Assembly (NCBI GenBank): GCA_947184155.2
Contig: CAMXCT020002765.1
Location: 2,501 to 66,500, forward strand
DNA length: 64,000 bases
From: Cladocopium goreaui
Taxonomy: Eukaryota; Sar; Dinophyceae; Suessiales; Symbiodiniaceae
Reading direction: 5' to 3'
A model generated the notes under the pieces. It was given only the letters and a program-made list of their open reading frames with translations. It was not told the origin of the DNA and made no database searches. The translations under genes and the position numbers were made by a program. Positions 11,627-23,607 of the stretch are shown here, piece after piece. Numbering within the stretch: position 1 is the stretch's first letter; each line of letters starts with the position of its first letter.

Positions 11627-11662
11627 CATCCATAAACTCCCATGAATACTAGGTGATCATAG

Positions 11663-12162
11663 AATTGTGGCGTTCACGGGACATGGCCATGGCGGCAATA
11701 TTGTTGAAAAAAACCCAAAGGTGACCCCGATTCCCATGGATTTCTGCTTGATCTAACCACCAGCTATGGAGAAGAAACAAACGGCTCACCTTTTGGGTGA
11801 GAAATCACATTGAAACAAGGTACAGCTGAGGTTTTGAACATCGACATCGCTCCACCAAAGTGTCGCTGGCCGCAAGTGCGCGCAGGCACCGAATTCATAC
11901 TCAAAAAATCTAAAACATCATGCTTTCAATTCGAAGGCAACCTGGAAGTAGAAACTTCTCAAAATGCAAAATCCACGTTTTCCGCATGCAAAAACTCATG
12001 GTCAAGATGAACTTCCTGGAAAATCTGGGTATCTGCGTCCGTCCGGTTGCCCGATTGCTATACCTTGCTGGATTCCGTTGCTGCGACTCGGAGTGGCCGA
12101 AGCCCCAGAGAGGCCACATGTTTCATGGACCAAGCATACCAAAGAACAGCCTGCATACGTGA
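11663..12162 (+). CDS. Exons of a plus-strand gene with a Gly/His-rich segment
   Basis: Exon 11663-11720 (acceptor GATCATAG, donor AAAG|GTGACC) encodes [19 protein letters not shown]. In phase 0 it can join 11831 onwards (acceptor CAGCTGAG): [26 protein letters not shown]. Between about 11950 and 12162 a further frame ([20 protein letters not shown]...) looks coding, but its borders are unclear. Whether this continues the 10.6-11.6-kb gene is unknown: the phase at 11558/11663 does not match directly. Confidence 0.45.
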
Positions 12163-12174
12163 ATTATGTTTTTT

Positions 12175-14400
12175 TGATGTATGTATGTCTGTATGTATGT
12201 CTGTATGTGTGTATGTATGGATGGATGGTTAGATGGTTGGATGCATGGATGGATGGCTGGATGGATGGATGCATGGATGCATGCATGGATGTATGTAACT
12301 GTATGTATGTATGGATGGATGGATGGATGGATGCATGGATGCATGCATGGATGTATGTAACTGTATGTATGTATGTATGTATGGATGGATGGATGGATGG
12401 ATGCATGGATGCATGCATGGATGTATGTAACTGTATGTATGGATGGATGGATGGATGCATGGATGCATGCATGGATGTATGTAACTGTATGTATGTATGT
12501 ATTGATGGATGAATGGATGGATGCATGGGTGCATGCATGGATGTATGTAACTGTATGTATGTATGGATGGATGGATGGATGGATGGATGCATGGATGCAT
12601 GCATGGATGTATGTAACTGTATGTATGGATGGATGGATGCATGGATGCATGCATGGATGTATGTAACTGTATGTATGTATGTATGTATGTATGGATGGAT
12701 GGATGGATGCATGCATGGATGTATGTAACTGTATGTATGTATGGATGGATGGATGGATGCATGGATGCATGCATGGATGTATGTAACTGTATGTATGTAT
12801 GGATGGATGGATGGATGGATGCATGGATGCATGCATGGATGTATGTAACTGTATGTATGGATGGATGGATGGATGCCATGGATGCATGCATGCTGGATGT
12901 ATGTAACCGTATGTCTGTATATGGATGGATGGATGCATGGATCCTGATCATGCATTGGATGTATGTAACTGTATGTCTGTATGGATGGATGGATGGATGC
13001 ATGGATGCATGCATGGTATGTAACTGTATGTATGTATGTATGGATGGATGGATGGAATGCCTGATGCATGCATGGATGTATGTAACTGTATGTATGTATG
13101 GATGGATGGATGGATGCATGGATGCATGCATGGATGTATGTAACTGTATGTATGTATGTATGGATGGATGGATGGATGCATGGATGCATGCATGGATGTA
13201 TGTAACTGTATGTATGTATGGATGGATGGATGGATGGATGCATGGATGCATGCATGGATGTATGTAACTGTATGTATGTATGTATGTATGGATGGATGGA
13301 TGGATGGATGCATGGATGCATGCATGGATGTATGTAACTGTATGTATGGATGGATGGATGGATGGATGCATGGATGCATGCATGGATGTATGTAACTGTA
13401 TGTATGTATGTATGTATGTTATGATGAATGTGATTGGATCATAGCATGGATTAATTACTGTATGTATGTTGGATGGTAATGGATGGATGCATGATGCATC
13501 TGGATTGTATTATGGTCGGTCTGTATGGATGATGGGATGGATGGATGCATGGGATGCATGCATGGATGTATGGTAACTGTTCTGTATGGATGGAATGGAA
13601 TGATGGATCATGATGCAGTGGATGCTGCATGGATGTATGTAACTTTATGTCTGTAAGGATGGATGGATGGATGGATGGATGCATGGATGCATGCAATGGA
13701 TTGTATGTAACTACTGTATGTCTGTATGGATGGATGGATGGATGGATGCATGGATGCATGCATGGATGTATGTAACTGTATGTATGTATGTATGGATGGA
13801 TGGATGGATGCATGGATGCATGCATGGATGTATGTAACTGTATGTATGTATGGATGGATGGATGGATGGATGCATGGATGCATGTATGGATGGATGGATG
13901 GATGCATGGATGCATGCATGGATGTATGTAACTGTATGTATGTATGGATGGATGGATGGATGGATGCATGGATGCATGCATGGATGTATGTAACTGTATG
14001 TATGGATGGATGGATGGATGGTTGGATGTTTGGATGGATGGTTGCATGGATGGATGGATGGATGGATGTATGGATGCACGGATGGATGGATGGATGTATG
14101 GATGTATGGATGAATAGATGTATGGCTGGATGGATGGATGGATGGATGCATGGATGTATGCATGGATGTATGTATGCATGTATGTATGTATGCATGCATG
14201 CATGTATGCATGTTTGCAAGTAAGTATGCACGTGTGTATGTATGTAGGTATGCATGGATGTATGTATGGATGTATGGATGAATGTATGGATGTATGGATG
14301 TATGGATGTATGGATTTATGGATGTATGAATGTATGGATGTATGGATGGATGCATGGATGTATGTATGAATGCATGGATGTATGTATGAATGTATATGCA
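12175..14400. repeat. Giant compound satellite GGAT/GCAT/TATG
   Basis: Higher-order units of about 55-75 bp: (TATG)n (GATG)n GCATGGATGCATGCATGGATGTATGTAACTG (split reading). More than 25 units, with imperfect units at 13420-13720. All long open frames on both strands here are repeat translation. Confidence 0.95.
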
Positions 14401-14509
14401 GATGTATATGCAAATTCACTTCCAGATGCATATGTGTATGTAAATATTTAGTGTACATGTAAGTGTATGTATGCATTTATGTGTATATACATATATGTGC
14501 ATCTATGTA

Positions 14510-14832
14510 TATGTGTATGTATGTATGTATGTATGTATGTATGTATGTATGTATGTATGTATGTATGTATGTATGTATGTATGTATGTATGTATGTATGT
14601 ATGTATGTATGTATGTATGTATGTATGATGTATGTATGTATGTATGTAATGCAATGCAATGTAGTGCAATGAAATACAATGTAATGTAATGTCATGTAAT
14701 GTCGTGTAATGTCTGGTATGGTATGGTATGGTATATGTATGTATGTATTGGTATATGTATGTTGTATGTATGTATGTATGTATGTATGTATGTATGTATG
14801 TATGTATGTATGTATGTATGTATGTATGTATG

Positions 14833-14863
<31 letters not shown>

Positions 14864-14930
14864 TGTATGTATGCATGCATGCATGTATGTATGTATGTGT
14901 ATGTGTATGTGTATATGTATATGTATATGT
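14510..14930. repeat. (GTAT)n microsatellites
   Basis: Near-pure TATG arrays at 14514-14645 and 14757-14885, separated by AATGC/AATGT pentamers at 14648-14712. Confidence 0.95.
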
Positions 14931-15235
14931 ATAATATACATATACATAAATACACGTATGTACATATATATATATGATATGATATATATATATGATGTAT
15001 CTATATAATAAATACATATGATGTATATATATATATATATATTTACATGTGTATATTATACGTGTATATACATAGGCAAATGTATATATATACATGTATA
15101 TATAAACGTATATAAATACATTATATATATATATTCACATATGTGTATACATATGTTGGAGGACTTATAAACTACCTGTGTACGAATTATGAGATGTACA
15201 TGTGTTATGTACATATATATATATATGACATGTCT
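14930..15235. repeat. AT-rich TATA/CATA repeats
   Basis: Mixed TATATA and CATATA to the acceptor of exon 15244. Confidence 0.8.
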
Positions 15236-15243
15236 TGATATAG

Positions 15244-15401
15244 GTGATGAAAAATATGTTGATGATGTTGAAGACCATGATCTGCTTTCATTTGAAGAAA
15301 TGACGTGCCCAGTGGCCATGAGATCCACTTTCAGAGCCTTACAGCAAGAACTGAGCAGTGCGCGACCGACACCGTTGGTTGATGAAGAGTTCGGGGCTTA
15401 A
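15244..15401 (+). CDS. Terminal exon whose 3' end is tandemly repeated
   Basis: Acceptor TTGATATAG, then DEKYVDDVEDHDLLSFEEMT, CPVAMRSTFRALQQELSSAR, PTPLVDEEFGA and TAA. Acidic, protein-like. The last 41 nt of this exon are the start of the 312-bp tandem repeat, so the coding end RPTPLVDEEFGA plus stop is present three times. No family recognised. Confidence 0.6.
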
Positions 15402-16296
15402 GCTACCCTTCAATACTCTTCGACTACCCTTCAATACTCTTCATATAAATTGGGGATTATGGGAGATTATTTAATTGGTTATGGATTATTGGAGATGACC
15501 ACAATCCATTTTCACTCGGAACCCCGCTCTTCCCCAACCAGTAGAAAGTTTAAGTCTAAAAGGACGACATTGGGCGACGCTGCGAGTTTAGAACACTGAT
15601 CACCCGCAGCAATTTCCGAGGCAGAAACAGGACTCAAGTGTCAGTTCGTGAGATGGCAGAATGGTATATCTGCGCGACCGACACCGTTGGTTGATGAAGA
15701 GTTCGGGGCTTAAGCTACCCTTCAATACTCTTCGACTACCCTTCAATACTCTTCATATAAATTGGGGATTATGGGAGATTATTTAATTTGTTATGGATTA
15801 TTGGAGATGACCACAATCCATTTTCACTCGGAACCCCGCTCTTCCCCAACCAGTAGAAAGTTTAAGTCTAAAAGGACGACATTGGGCGACGCTGCGAGTT
15901 TAGAACACTGATCACCCGCAGCAATTTCCGAGGCAGAAACAGGACTCAAGTGTCAGTTCGTGAGATGGCAGAATGGTATATCTGCGCGACCGACACCGTT
16001 GGTTGATGAAGAGTTCGGGGCTTAAGCTACCCTTCAATACTCTTCGACTACCCTTCAATACTCTTCATATAAATTGGGGATTATGGGAGATTATTTAATT
16101 GGTTATGGATTATTGGAGATGACCACAATCCATTTTCACTCGGAACCCCGCTCTTCCCCAACCAGTAGAAAGTTTAAGTCTAAAAGGACGACATTGGGCG
16201 ACGCTGCGAGTTTAGAACACTGATCACCCGCAGCAATTTCCGAGGCAGAAACAGGACTCAAGTGTCAGTTCGTGAGATGGCAGAATGGTATATATA
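15361..16296. repeat. 312-bp direct repeat, three near-identical copies
   Basis: Copies start at 15361, 15673 and 15985, beginning CGCGACCGACACCG, with only isolated differences. Each holds the C-terminal codons of the preceding exon, an 18-bp duplication (CTACCCTTCAATACTCTT twice), AT-rich DNA and a block (GATGACCACAATCC...GAACACTGATCACC) related to 31940-32035. Confidence 0.9.
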
Positions 16297-16299
16297 TTG

Positions 16300-17255
16300 C
16301 TAGGACGACCCACTGTTGTGTGCCCTGTTGGTTTGTTGCTTTGTGCTTCGGAAAGGTAGGAAAACCATGGAAAACCCATACGACTGGGGTTGATCATACA
16401 ACTGGCTGGGATGAACTGTCATAAACCAATCCAAGCAGTGGATTTGCCACCATAGTGTCCACAGAGGCTCCAGCGAGTCCTACATCTAGTGACCCATATA
16501 TTTTGATGTGAAAAGGCCTACCATGGGAACCCCAAAATTGCCAGCGGAAAAATAACGAAGAATGATAAAGACAATGATAAAACCACTTGGATTTGTATAA
16601 CCGGGGCCAAAATAATAACAAGACAGTCCCAGCAGATTCCCTAAATAGTGAAAGCACCAACAGGAAAGCAACAAGACATCAGCAGATCCAAAGTAGGATT
16701 TCAGGGTGACTCTGGATGTCCGTGGATGGTGAAGCTACGCCGCTATCAACGAACAAATCGAGTCCCGGGAACGAGACGCGCGGCACAGCCGCTGTCTTGG
16801 AGTCTTGGACAGACCATCTATGACCTGACCATCTGGGTATGGTCAAACGAAGGTACTCCCAGGGAAGGCACCGTGAAGATTAACAATTGTACACAGTCAT
16901 AGTATTGTAAAATATAAAATAATGCAAAACATTGCAAATAGTGAATTGAAGGAGCCTAAACATGACAAAAGAAATAGCCCCCCCTTTTCTTTGACGTTTG
17001 GACCCATACCCTTTACCAATCTGAATTTGGCCTGTTGCCCTCGTTGAATTATAGGGGAAGTCAACCCCCCAGACATTGGGGTCAACAGGCCGGCGCATAT
17101 CATCTCTGCTAGGTTCCATGGGGGTTTCCATAGTCATAGGCTAGCCATAGGGGTACCCCCAATAGCTGGATGATTTATAATTCAAAATCCGTCTATAAAT
17201 GGATGATTTGGGGGTACCTCTATTTTAGGCAACCTCCATGTTTTCAAAGCACGGT
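16300..17255. other. No firm gene; family B copy
   Basis: Plus frame 16648-16902 has a protein-like patch (SLGQTIYDLTIWVWSNEGTP) without clear splice sites. A family B copy lies at 17128-17238. Confidence 0.35.
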
Positions 17256-17257
17256 TT

Positions 17258-17539
17258 TCAGGAATCACAAGGCTGATCCACAGGCCGTCGCCCAGGCTGG
17301 ATATGCAGCTTGGGTGTCACGATGGTTTCTGTAACTCTCTCTGCCCGCTCATCAAAGATCTTGGAACTGAAAGCTGCCGGGGGCCCACGTTCAATGACAT
17401 AGGTCCCGGCAATCCTTTCCAGCTGTCGGCGTCGCGGCGGTTCCAAGCCCAAGGCTTGAATCTGTCGGAGAGAATCACGATTTTCCATGGCAGAATGGCA
17501 GGGGGGCCAGCGAACCCCCAGGAGATAAGATGAAAGCAC
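17258..17539 (-). CDS. Terminal exon of an unrecognised gene
   Basis: From about residue 18 the frame is clearly protein-like: MENRDSLRQIQALGLEPPRR, RQLERIAGTYVIERGPPAAF, SSKIFDERAERVTETIVTPK, LHIQPGRRPVDQPCDS, stop. The convincing part starts at the ATG at 17488. No upstream acceptor is obvious, so either this ATG or an unseen splice site begins the exon. Highly charged; family unknown. Confidence 0.6.
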   Translation of the reverse strand: MLSSYLLGVRWPPCHSAMENRDSLRQIQALGLEPPRRRQLERIAGTYVIERGPPAAFSSKIFDERAERVTETIVTPKLHIQPGRRPVDQPCDS

Positions 17540-17699
17540 AAAACAGCTGCTTCCTGTGGACCAAAAACTGGCCGGGTTGAGATAAACATCACTTTGTACA
17601 CTTTGTCCCGTATTTATCGCATGAATCTATGCAAGTAATCACCATGCAACAGCTGGCGCCACCGCGGGCCTTCGCAGAACACTGATCCAGCGCTCTGGG

Positions 17700-18890
17700 C
17701 TCCGAACACAAAACGCCATACAGAAAGAATGTCACACATAGAATGTCAGATAAAACCTGATAGAATGTCAGAATGTCACAGAGAACTCCAGGTAGAATGC
17801 CAGATAGAATGTCGCACATAGAATGTCAGATAAAACTCTGCCAGACAGAATGTCAGAACGTCACAGAGAACTCCAGGTAGAATGCCAGATAGAATGTCAC
17901 ACATAGAATGTCAGATAAAACTCTGCCAGATAGAATGTTAGAACGTCACAGAGAACTCCAGGTAGAATGCCAGATAGAATGTCACACATAGAATGTCAGA
18001 TAAAACCTGATAGAATGTCAGAATGTCACAGAGAACTCCAGGTAGAATGCCAGATAGAATGTCGCACATAGAATGTCAGATAAAACTCTGCCAGATAGAA
18101 TGTCAGAACGTCACAGAGAACTCCAGGTAGAATGCCAGATAGAATGTCACACATAGAATGTCAGATAAAACTCTGCCAGATAGAATGTTAGAACGTCACA
18201 GGGAACTCCAGGTAGAATGCCAGATAGAATGTCACACATAGAATGTCAGATAAAACTCTGCCAGATAGAATGTCAGAATGTCACAGAGAACTCCAAGTAG
18301 TATGCCAGATAGAATGTCACACATAGAATGTCAGAAAAAATTCTGCCAGATAGAATGTTAGAACGTCACAGAGAACTCCAGGTAGAATGCCAGATAGAAT
18401 GTCACACATAGAATGTCAGATAAAACTCTGCCAGATAGAATGTCAGAACGTCACAGAGAACTCCAGGTAGAATGCCAGATAGAATGTCACACATAGAATG
18501 TCAGATAAAACTCTGCCAGATAGAATGTCAGAATGTCACAGAGAACTCCAGGTAGAATGCCAGATAGAATGTCACACATAGAATGTCAGATAAAACCAGA
18601 TAGAATGTCAGAACGTCACAGAGAACTCCAGGTAGAATGCCAGAGAGAATGTCACACATAGAATGCCAGAGAAAACCTGATAGAATGTCAGAATGTCACA
18701 GAGAACTCCAGGTAGAATGCAAGATAGAATGTCAGATAGCATGTCAGAATATATGTCAGATAGAGTGCCAGGTCAGACAAAGTGTCAAATAACATGTCAG
18801 AATATATGTCAAATAGAATGTCGGATAGAGTGTCAGATATAATTTTACAAAAAATGTCAGGTAGATTGTCAGATATGTCAGCGAGCATGT
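17700..18890. repeat. 85-bp satellite (AGAATGTCA-based)
   Basis: Units GAGAACTCCAGGTAGAATGC ... CACACATAGAATGTCAGATA recur every 85 bp (80 in one case) from about 17736 to 18720, then decay. Built from the shorter motif AGAATGTCAGAT. The reverse complement of that motif recurs at 60000-60110. Confidence 0.9.
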
Positions 18891-19226
18891 CACTATATAT
18901 AAATATTTATTTATAATATATATAATAGTTAAAATATAATATATGTATATATATCAGTTATATAATTAAGATGTAATCAATGATATCATAACATAATATG
19001 TCAGGATATGCCAGGATATATGCCACGGTGAAAAAATCACACGAAGTAGAGTGATGGTTTTTTGTTGCTGTTTTTTCAAATATCTTTGATCCTTTGATCT
19101 GATCAGACTGTCCCTCTGACGTGTCGCTTCCAATCTTGGAAGCACCATTGTTCACCATTAACCGTCATCAACCATTATTAACCATCATTAACTATTATGA
19201 ACCATCATTAACCATCTTCCTCACAG

Positions 19227-19361
19227 GTATTACTCCCACATTCCTCCCATGGGATGCCTCCCCGACCCAGGCCTCTCGGTGGGCGAGCACGCCGTGAAGG
19301 GCCTGAAACCTCGAGAAACCCAAGGACTTCCACCCCAGCTGGCAAAAAAAGTGCGAAATTG
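19227..19361 (+). CDS. Internal exon, unrecognised
   Basis: Acceptor CTTCCTCACAG and donor AAATTG|GTAAGC bound 135 nt encoding YYSHIPPMGCLPDPGLSVGE, HAVKGLKPRETQGLPPQLAK, KVRN. Both splice sites are good. Confidence 0.55.
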
Positions 19362-20523
19362 GTAAGCTTGGGGCAAAAAAAGTGCTGAAGGACGTTCTTG
19401 GTGGCCCCACCAAAGACCAAAACAAAATGAAGAAAATTAAGAATCCTAACCCATACAGCCCAATTTTGCTGGACCAGGTGATCTTCGGTCTAAAGCTGAG
19501 CATATTGGACATATCTACCATAGATGGATAGGTTTGTGGAAAGAACCCGGTGCCGCAGAATCCAGCCGGTTTCGAAGCTCATTTTCCCCATGTTCTCGGG
19601 GCCCAATCCCATGGATAATCTTTGCCAATATGCATACCAATATACATATACGATATATATATATATGCATTCGCTGCTTTGTGAATAATATACAATGGAT
19701 GGATGGATAGATGGATGTTATATGTATGTACGTATATTAAATATTATATGTATGTATATTCTTATATATATATACATTAATGTATGTATGCATGCTATAT
19801 ATATATACACATATATCATATTATATCTATATATATATTATATATTCTATCTATATTCAATTATATATATATACTCTATTCCAAGTTGCGGACCCAATCA
19901 TCTTCCCAAAATGGTGGATTTCAGTCGGGAAACTTGATCATGGCCAGATCCCAATACCCAAAACCAGAGCCTGCCAGCAGGATCCAGCAGGGATGCGCCT
20001 GCAAAGTTCGTGGGATAAAACAATTACAACAATGGGATGATTAATTTAACCATGAAAAATAGGGGTTTAACCATAACATAGGATTTAACTATACTGGGGA
20101 TTTAACTATCAAATCAAGTTTGATCACTCAATTGGCCCACCAAACCTGCGATTTTATCCCATAACCCTTGGTACGTCCATTTTTATGGGTACTTTGAGAT
20201 ACTTTGAGTGTCTTGGTTCTTCTGGGTATTCTTGGTTCAAAGCTCATCGTTCAGTTCGCTTGCATCGCCAAAAACCATGTCAGACAGGGCAATCTCCTGA
20301 TTTCACCCGTACCCACCTTTTTTGCCTCTGGAAAAATTCAGAACCTGGCAATGGGAAGTGCTGGAACTAACTGGAACTTTAAAAGGGAAATTCATGGGAA
20401 AATATTGGAAAACACACTACTAAATGAAGGTTTCTAGCTGGAGAAATGGTTTTAAAAAGAACCGTATTCAAGTCTTCAATGGGAGATCTATTCCATTGCC
20501 CATGGCCGGCTTAGGGGGGCTCT

Positions 20524-20640
20524 ACCGTCACTTGCGGCAGTAAGATTCGATCACTTGCGGCAGTAAGATTTTCCGTCACTTGCGGCAGTAAGACTCTTGT
20601 AAGACGATTCAAAGCCAATCACTTGCGGCAGTAAGATTCC
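20524..20640. repeat. CACTTGCGGCAGTAAGATT motif cluster (forward)
   Basis: Four copies of the 20-bp motif at about 20529, 20552, 20576 and 20619. Confidence 0.85.
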
Positions 20641-20850
20641 CGAAAGGGTGGGGTGGGGTGGGGTGGGATAATAACGTTCATGTTCCTGTACACACACAGG
20701 CATGGCAACAGGCACTGCTCTTTCATCATCAGTTACTGCTGGGGTGGGGTGGGGTGGGGTCAAAACGTTCATGTTCTGTACGCACACACCAGGCACGGCA
20801 ACAGGCACTGCTCTTTCATCATCACTTACTGCTGGGGTGGGGTGGGGATG
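20641..20850. repeat. 91-bp duplication with GGGGT runs
   Basis: AACGTTCATGTTC...TTTCATCATCA(G/C)TTACTGCTGGGGTGG occurs twice (20673 and 20764), each followed by (GGGGT)3-4, which could form G-quadruplexes. Confidence 0.8.
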
Positions 20851-20923
20851 ATGATGATGATGATGAGGAGGAGGAGGAAGATGATGAGGAGGAGGAGGAA
20901 GTTAGTGATGATGTGCTAGCTAT
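20846..20923 (+). CDS. Acidic exon end with consensus donor
   Basis: The GAT/GAG repeat reads DDDDDDEEEEEDDEEEEEVS, DDVLA up to donor CTAT|GTAAGT. The acceptor is not visible because the region is occupied by GGGGT repeats. It could be a real acidic exon or a microsatellite with a chance donor. Confidence 0.35.
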
Positions 20924-21459
20924 GTAAGTAAAGTTTCCACCCGAAGCCCTAAACCCTTCCATGGAAATACACGTGCGCTTGACAGCTACAAATCTAGTCG
21001 CGGTCGCGCCGTTCTATGTAAATCCTAACGTGAGGCTATTGCCACGGTATCTATAACAAATATAGCAACCGTCGCATTATATATACCCAAATGCAAAACG
21101 AAAAGACATGAAAAACACAGCAGAGCTGAAATTCCACCTGGATAAAAGTCGGTCTTCCTTTTCTCCTTTCATTCATTCTCTCTGGGTTGGATTCACACCA
21201 AATGCAATCAAAAGCCATATGTTTTACCTATGGTAACCGAGTCAAATAGCCCCCTAAAAAGTTACTCCAACCCTCTTTCTTAGATCCTCTTTAAAGAATA
21301 CAGACATGATCTAAATTCCAATCAAGACATCACTAAAAACAGGGAAATCTTGTACAACAGAAAAAAGTTAACATAAACCTCCTGTACGTCAGCGTTGCAA
21401 TGGTTCCAGTGAATGTGTAGAAATCACATGGATAGAAGACAAGTATGTGCGCAAGTGCT

Positions 21460-21735
21460 GCAAAGCATCTTACTGCCACAAGCGATTGGTTTTATATACC
21501 CTGGCATCAAGGACACCCACTTACCGCCACAAGTGACAGATTTTTACCGCCATAAGCGATTGAAAAAACGAAACCGCGATCTTACCGCCACAAGCGATTA
21601 GGCCTTCAAATGCTGCACCTGCCACGCAAAAACAGCAATCACTCGTGGCAGTAAAAAACAATCACTTGCGGCAGTCAAAAAATGAACATCTTACTGCCGC
21701 AAGCGATTGGCGCATCTTACCGCCACAAGCGAAGT
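21460..21735. repeat. ATCTTACTGCCACAAGCGATT motif cluster (both orientations)
   Basis: About eight degenerate copies of the same motif as at 20.5 kb, mostly reversed (21468, 21523, 21546, 21581, 21690, 21716), some forward (21640, 21660). Confidence 0.8.
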
Positions 21736-21910
21736 ACGAGCCGCTGAGGGGTCCCAACATGTTGATTCATAGGATGTGCATCGTGGGCATCGTTTTTGTG
21801 GTTTATGACCTATAGCCCATATATAATTCATACATAACTGGATTCATTATATACCAGGATAATTAACATTAATTAACCACTTACGATGCCTGGAATGCAA
21901 CCCCATCTAC

Positions 21911-22090
21911 CTGCAGATCGCCTCTACTGCGAAGCTGGTGAAGCCACGAAGTGCTGCGGCAGTGCAACACACTGTGCGCCATGCATGGCGCATGGCGGTG
22001 CCATGCTGAGGGGCTGCTCATGTTCTCCAGAAAGCGCAGAACATGTTCTGAAAGAGGGCTGCCCCGCCTAATTCCACGCAATTGTTTACC
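21911..22090 (-). CDS. Symmetrical 60-codon internal exon
   Basis: Acceptor AATTCTCAG, donor CTGCAG|GTAGAT, exactly 60 codons in phase 0: GKQLRGIRRGSPLSEHVLRF, LENMSSPSAWHRHAPCMAHS, VLHCRSTSWLHQLRSRGDLQ. The plus strand is also open (cysteine-rich, ending LKEGCPA stop at 22071, acceptor CTACCTGCAG). The pair of splice sites favours minus. Confidence 0.5.
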
Positions 22091-23507
22091 CTGAGAATTA
22101 TAGTTTAAAAATGTTTGAAGCAACCCTGATGACAGGTGCTTTGTGGTTCAATTCTTTTGCAACATATTGAGTTTGAACAATGCCAGTCATCTACCTGGAA
22201 TCTGGAAACACGCCCTGTGCACCAACATTTTTCCACTCGAAAACACATCAGGCAGTACAATTTAGAACAAACAGCCACGACTAACCTCCGGCAATTTGAC
22301 ATAGCTATGAAAAATAGCCAATGTCTTACATTTATTTACATCCATGCATGAAAATGGTGATTTTCCACAGCAAACTGCAAGCAACAAAGCAACAAATGGT
22401 CGTGTTTTTGTTGCCACTGCTCTGTTTTCAATCACGACCCATCGCTTGTTTCGACCCGTCGTCTTGAGTTTCGAAGACTTAAGGATTTGGGCATCACGTA
22501 CATCGAGGTTTTAATGGGAAACTCGTGGCAACATATGGGCAAACCCACTATCAATGGAGGTTTCTAGCTGGGCAAATCATTAAACTCTGGTTTTTCCAGC
22601 AAGCCGCAAGCCATGGAGCTGATGACACCAGAGGCTAAGTTCAGTACAGACAGATGGCCATATTTTGTCTTTGAACTACCCAGCGGGCACATGCAACGTG
22701 TCAGACCGTGTCAGCGCGGCGATGCGTCGCACCCTTTCTCCGCAAAAACCCATGCTGCAATCGCAAGTGTTTCATACCATTTTCTTCAAAGGCAAGGTCA
22801 GGACTTCTCCTTAAATGGCTGCTTTCTGGGCACATAAGCCTTCCATGTCCTTCCTTGAGTAGATCTGTATATGTTCAATTTCTTAAATAAATAGCGTTGG
22901 CCCAGGCAGCTCCACATTTTGCCAAGTAAAACCAAAGATTCATCAACTGAGCCATGAAAAATACCCCATCAACTGTGGGTCATGATTCCAAGCCAGGTGG
23001 TATTTTTTCACCTATATTCCCCTTCCGTGTCCTCAAACATGACTTGCTGGAAAATCCCCCACATTTAGTTCGATCATTGTCCCATTCAGAAACCTCTATG
23101 TAGAATTTATAGATATTCATATAGTTCGGGGATTTGCCAGCCAGCCATGTTTGAGGACACCGAAGGGTACATATACCATGATATATACCCCAATGTTTGT
23201 TGGTTAAACCACCCTGTTTCATGGTCAAATATCAATTTCTAACCACTATACTAACCATCACTGTCCCATTCATATCCTATAAAACCCCATTGAATCACAC
23301 TTTCTCACAAGGTGAACCCACATTTTTGATGCTTAAACCACGATTTTCAATTCATGTGGGTCTGTCTGAAAATTGGATAAAAATGGGGTATACCCTTTTA
23401 AATGGCCATTTCATCTCATTTCATGGGGACATGACGACTACAGTAGCCAATATAACCAATAGATTTAGAGGATTTTAGAGGTATTTTCAGACAAACCCCT
23501 ATTCCAG

Positions 23508-23607
23508 GCTTATCTTGCACCATTTGGCCCCTTGCGCTTCACTGCCCGGGACAACAAGCCGAAAGCTGCGCGAGTTATGTACATTCCGCTCCACTGGACG
23601 CCACCTG
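23508..23607 (+). CDS. Internal exon, unrecognised
   Basis: Acceptor CCTATTCCAG, donor ACCTG|GTGAAT, 100 nt encoding AYLAPFGPLRFTARDNKPKA and ARVMYIPLHWTPP. Compact folded-protein composition. Confidence 0.6.

Noticed and set aside
12123-14476. Very long open frames (up to 385 codons) rich in His/Ile/Pro/Ser or Met/Trp/Asp
   Set aside because: They are translations of the GGATGCAT/TATG satellite, open in many frames because the unit lacks stops.
15480-15640. C/D-box snoRNA in the 312-bp repeat (GATGACC ... CTGA)
   Set aside because: Boxes are imperfect and no terminal stem was found; kept only as a possibility to test.
16648-16902. 84-codon plus-strand frame
   Set aside because: Protein-like only in patches; in-frame stop just before the alternative frame and no acceptor.
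20524-21735. CRISPR-like array of 20-bp repeats
   Set aside because: Spacing is irregular, orientation is mixed, spacers are not uniform and the context is eukaryotic.
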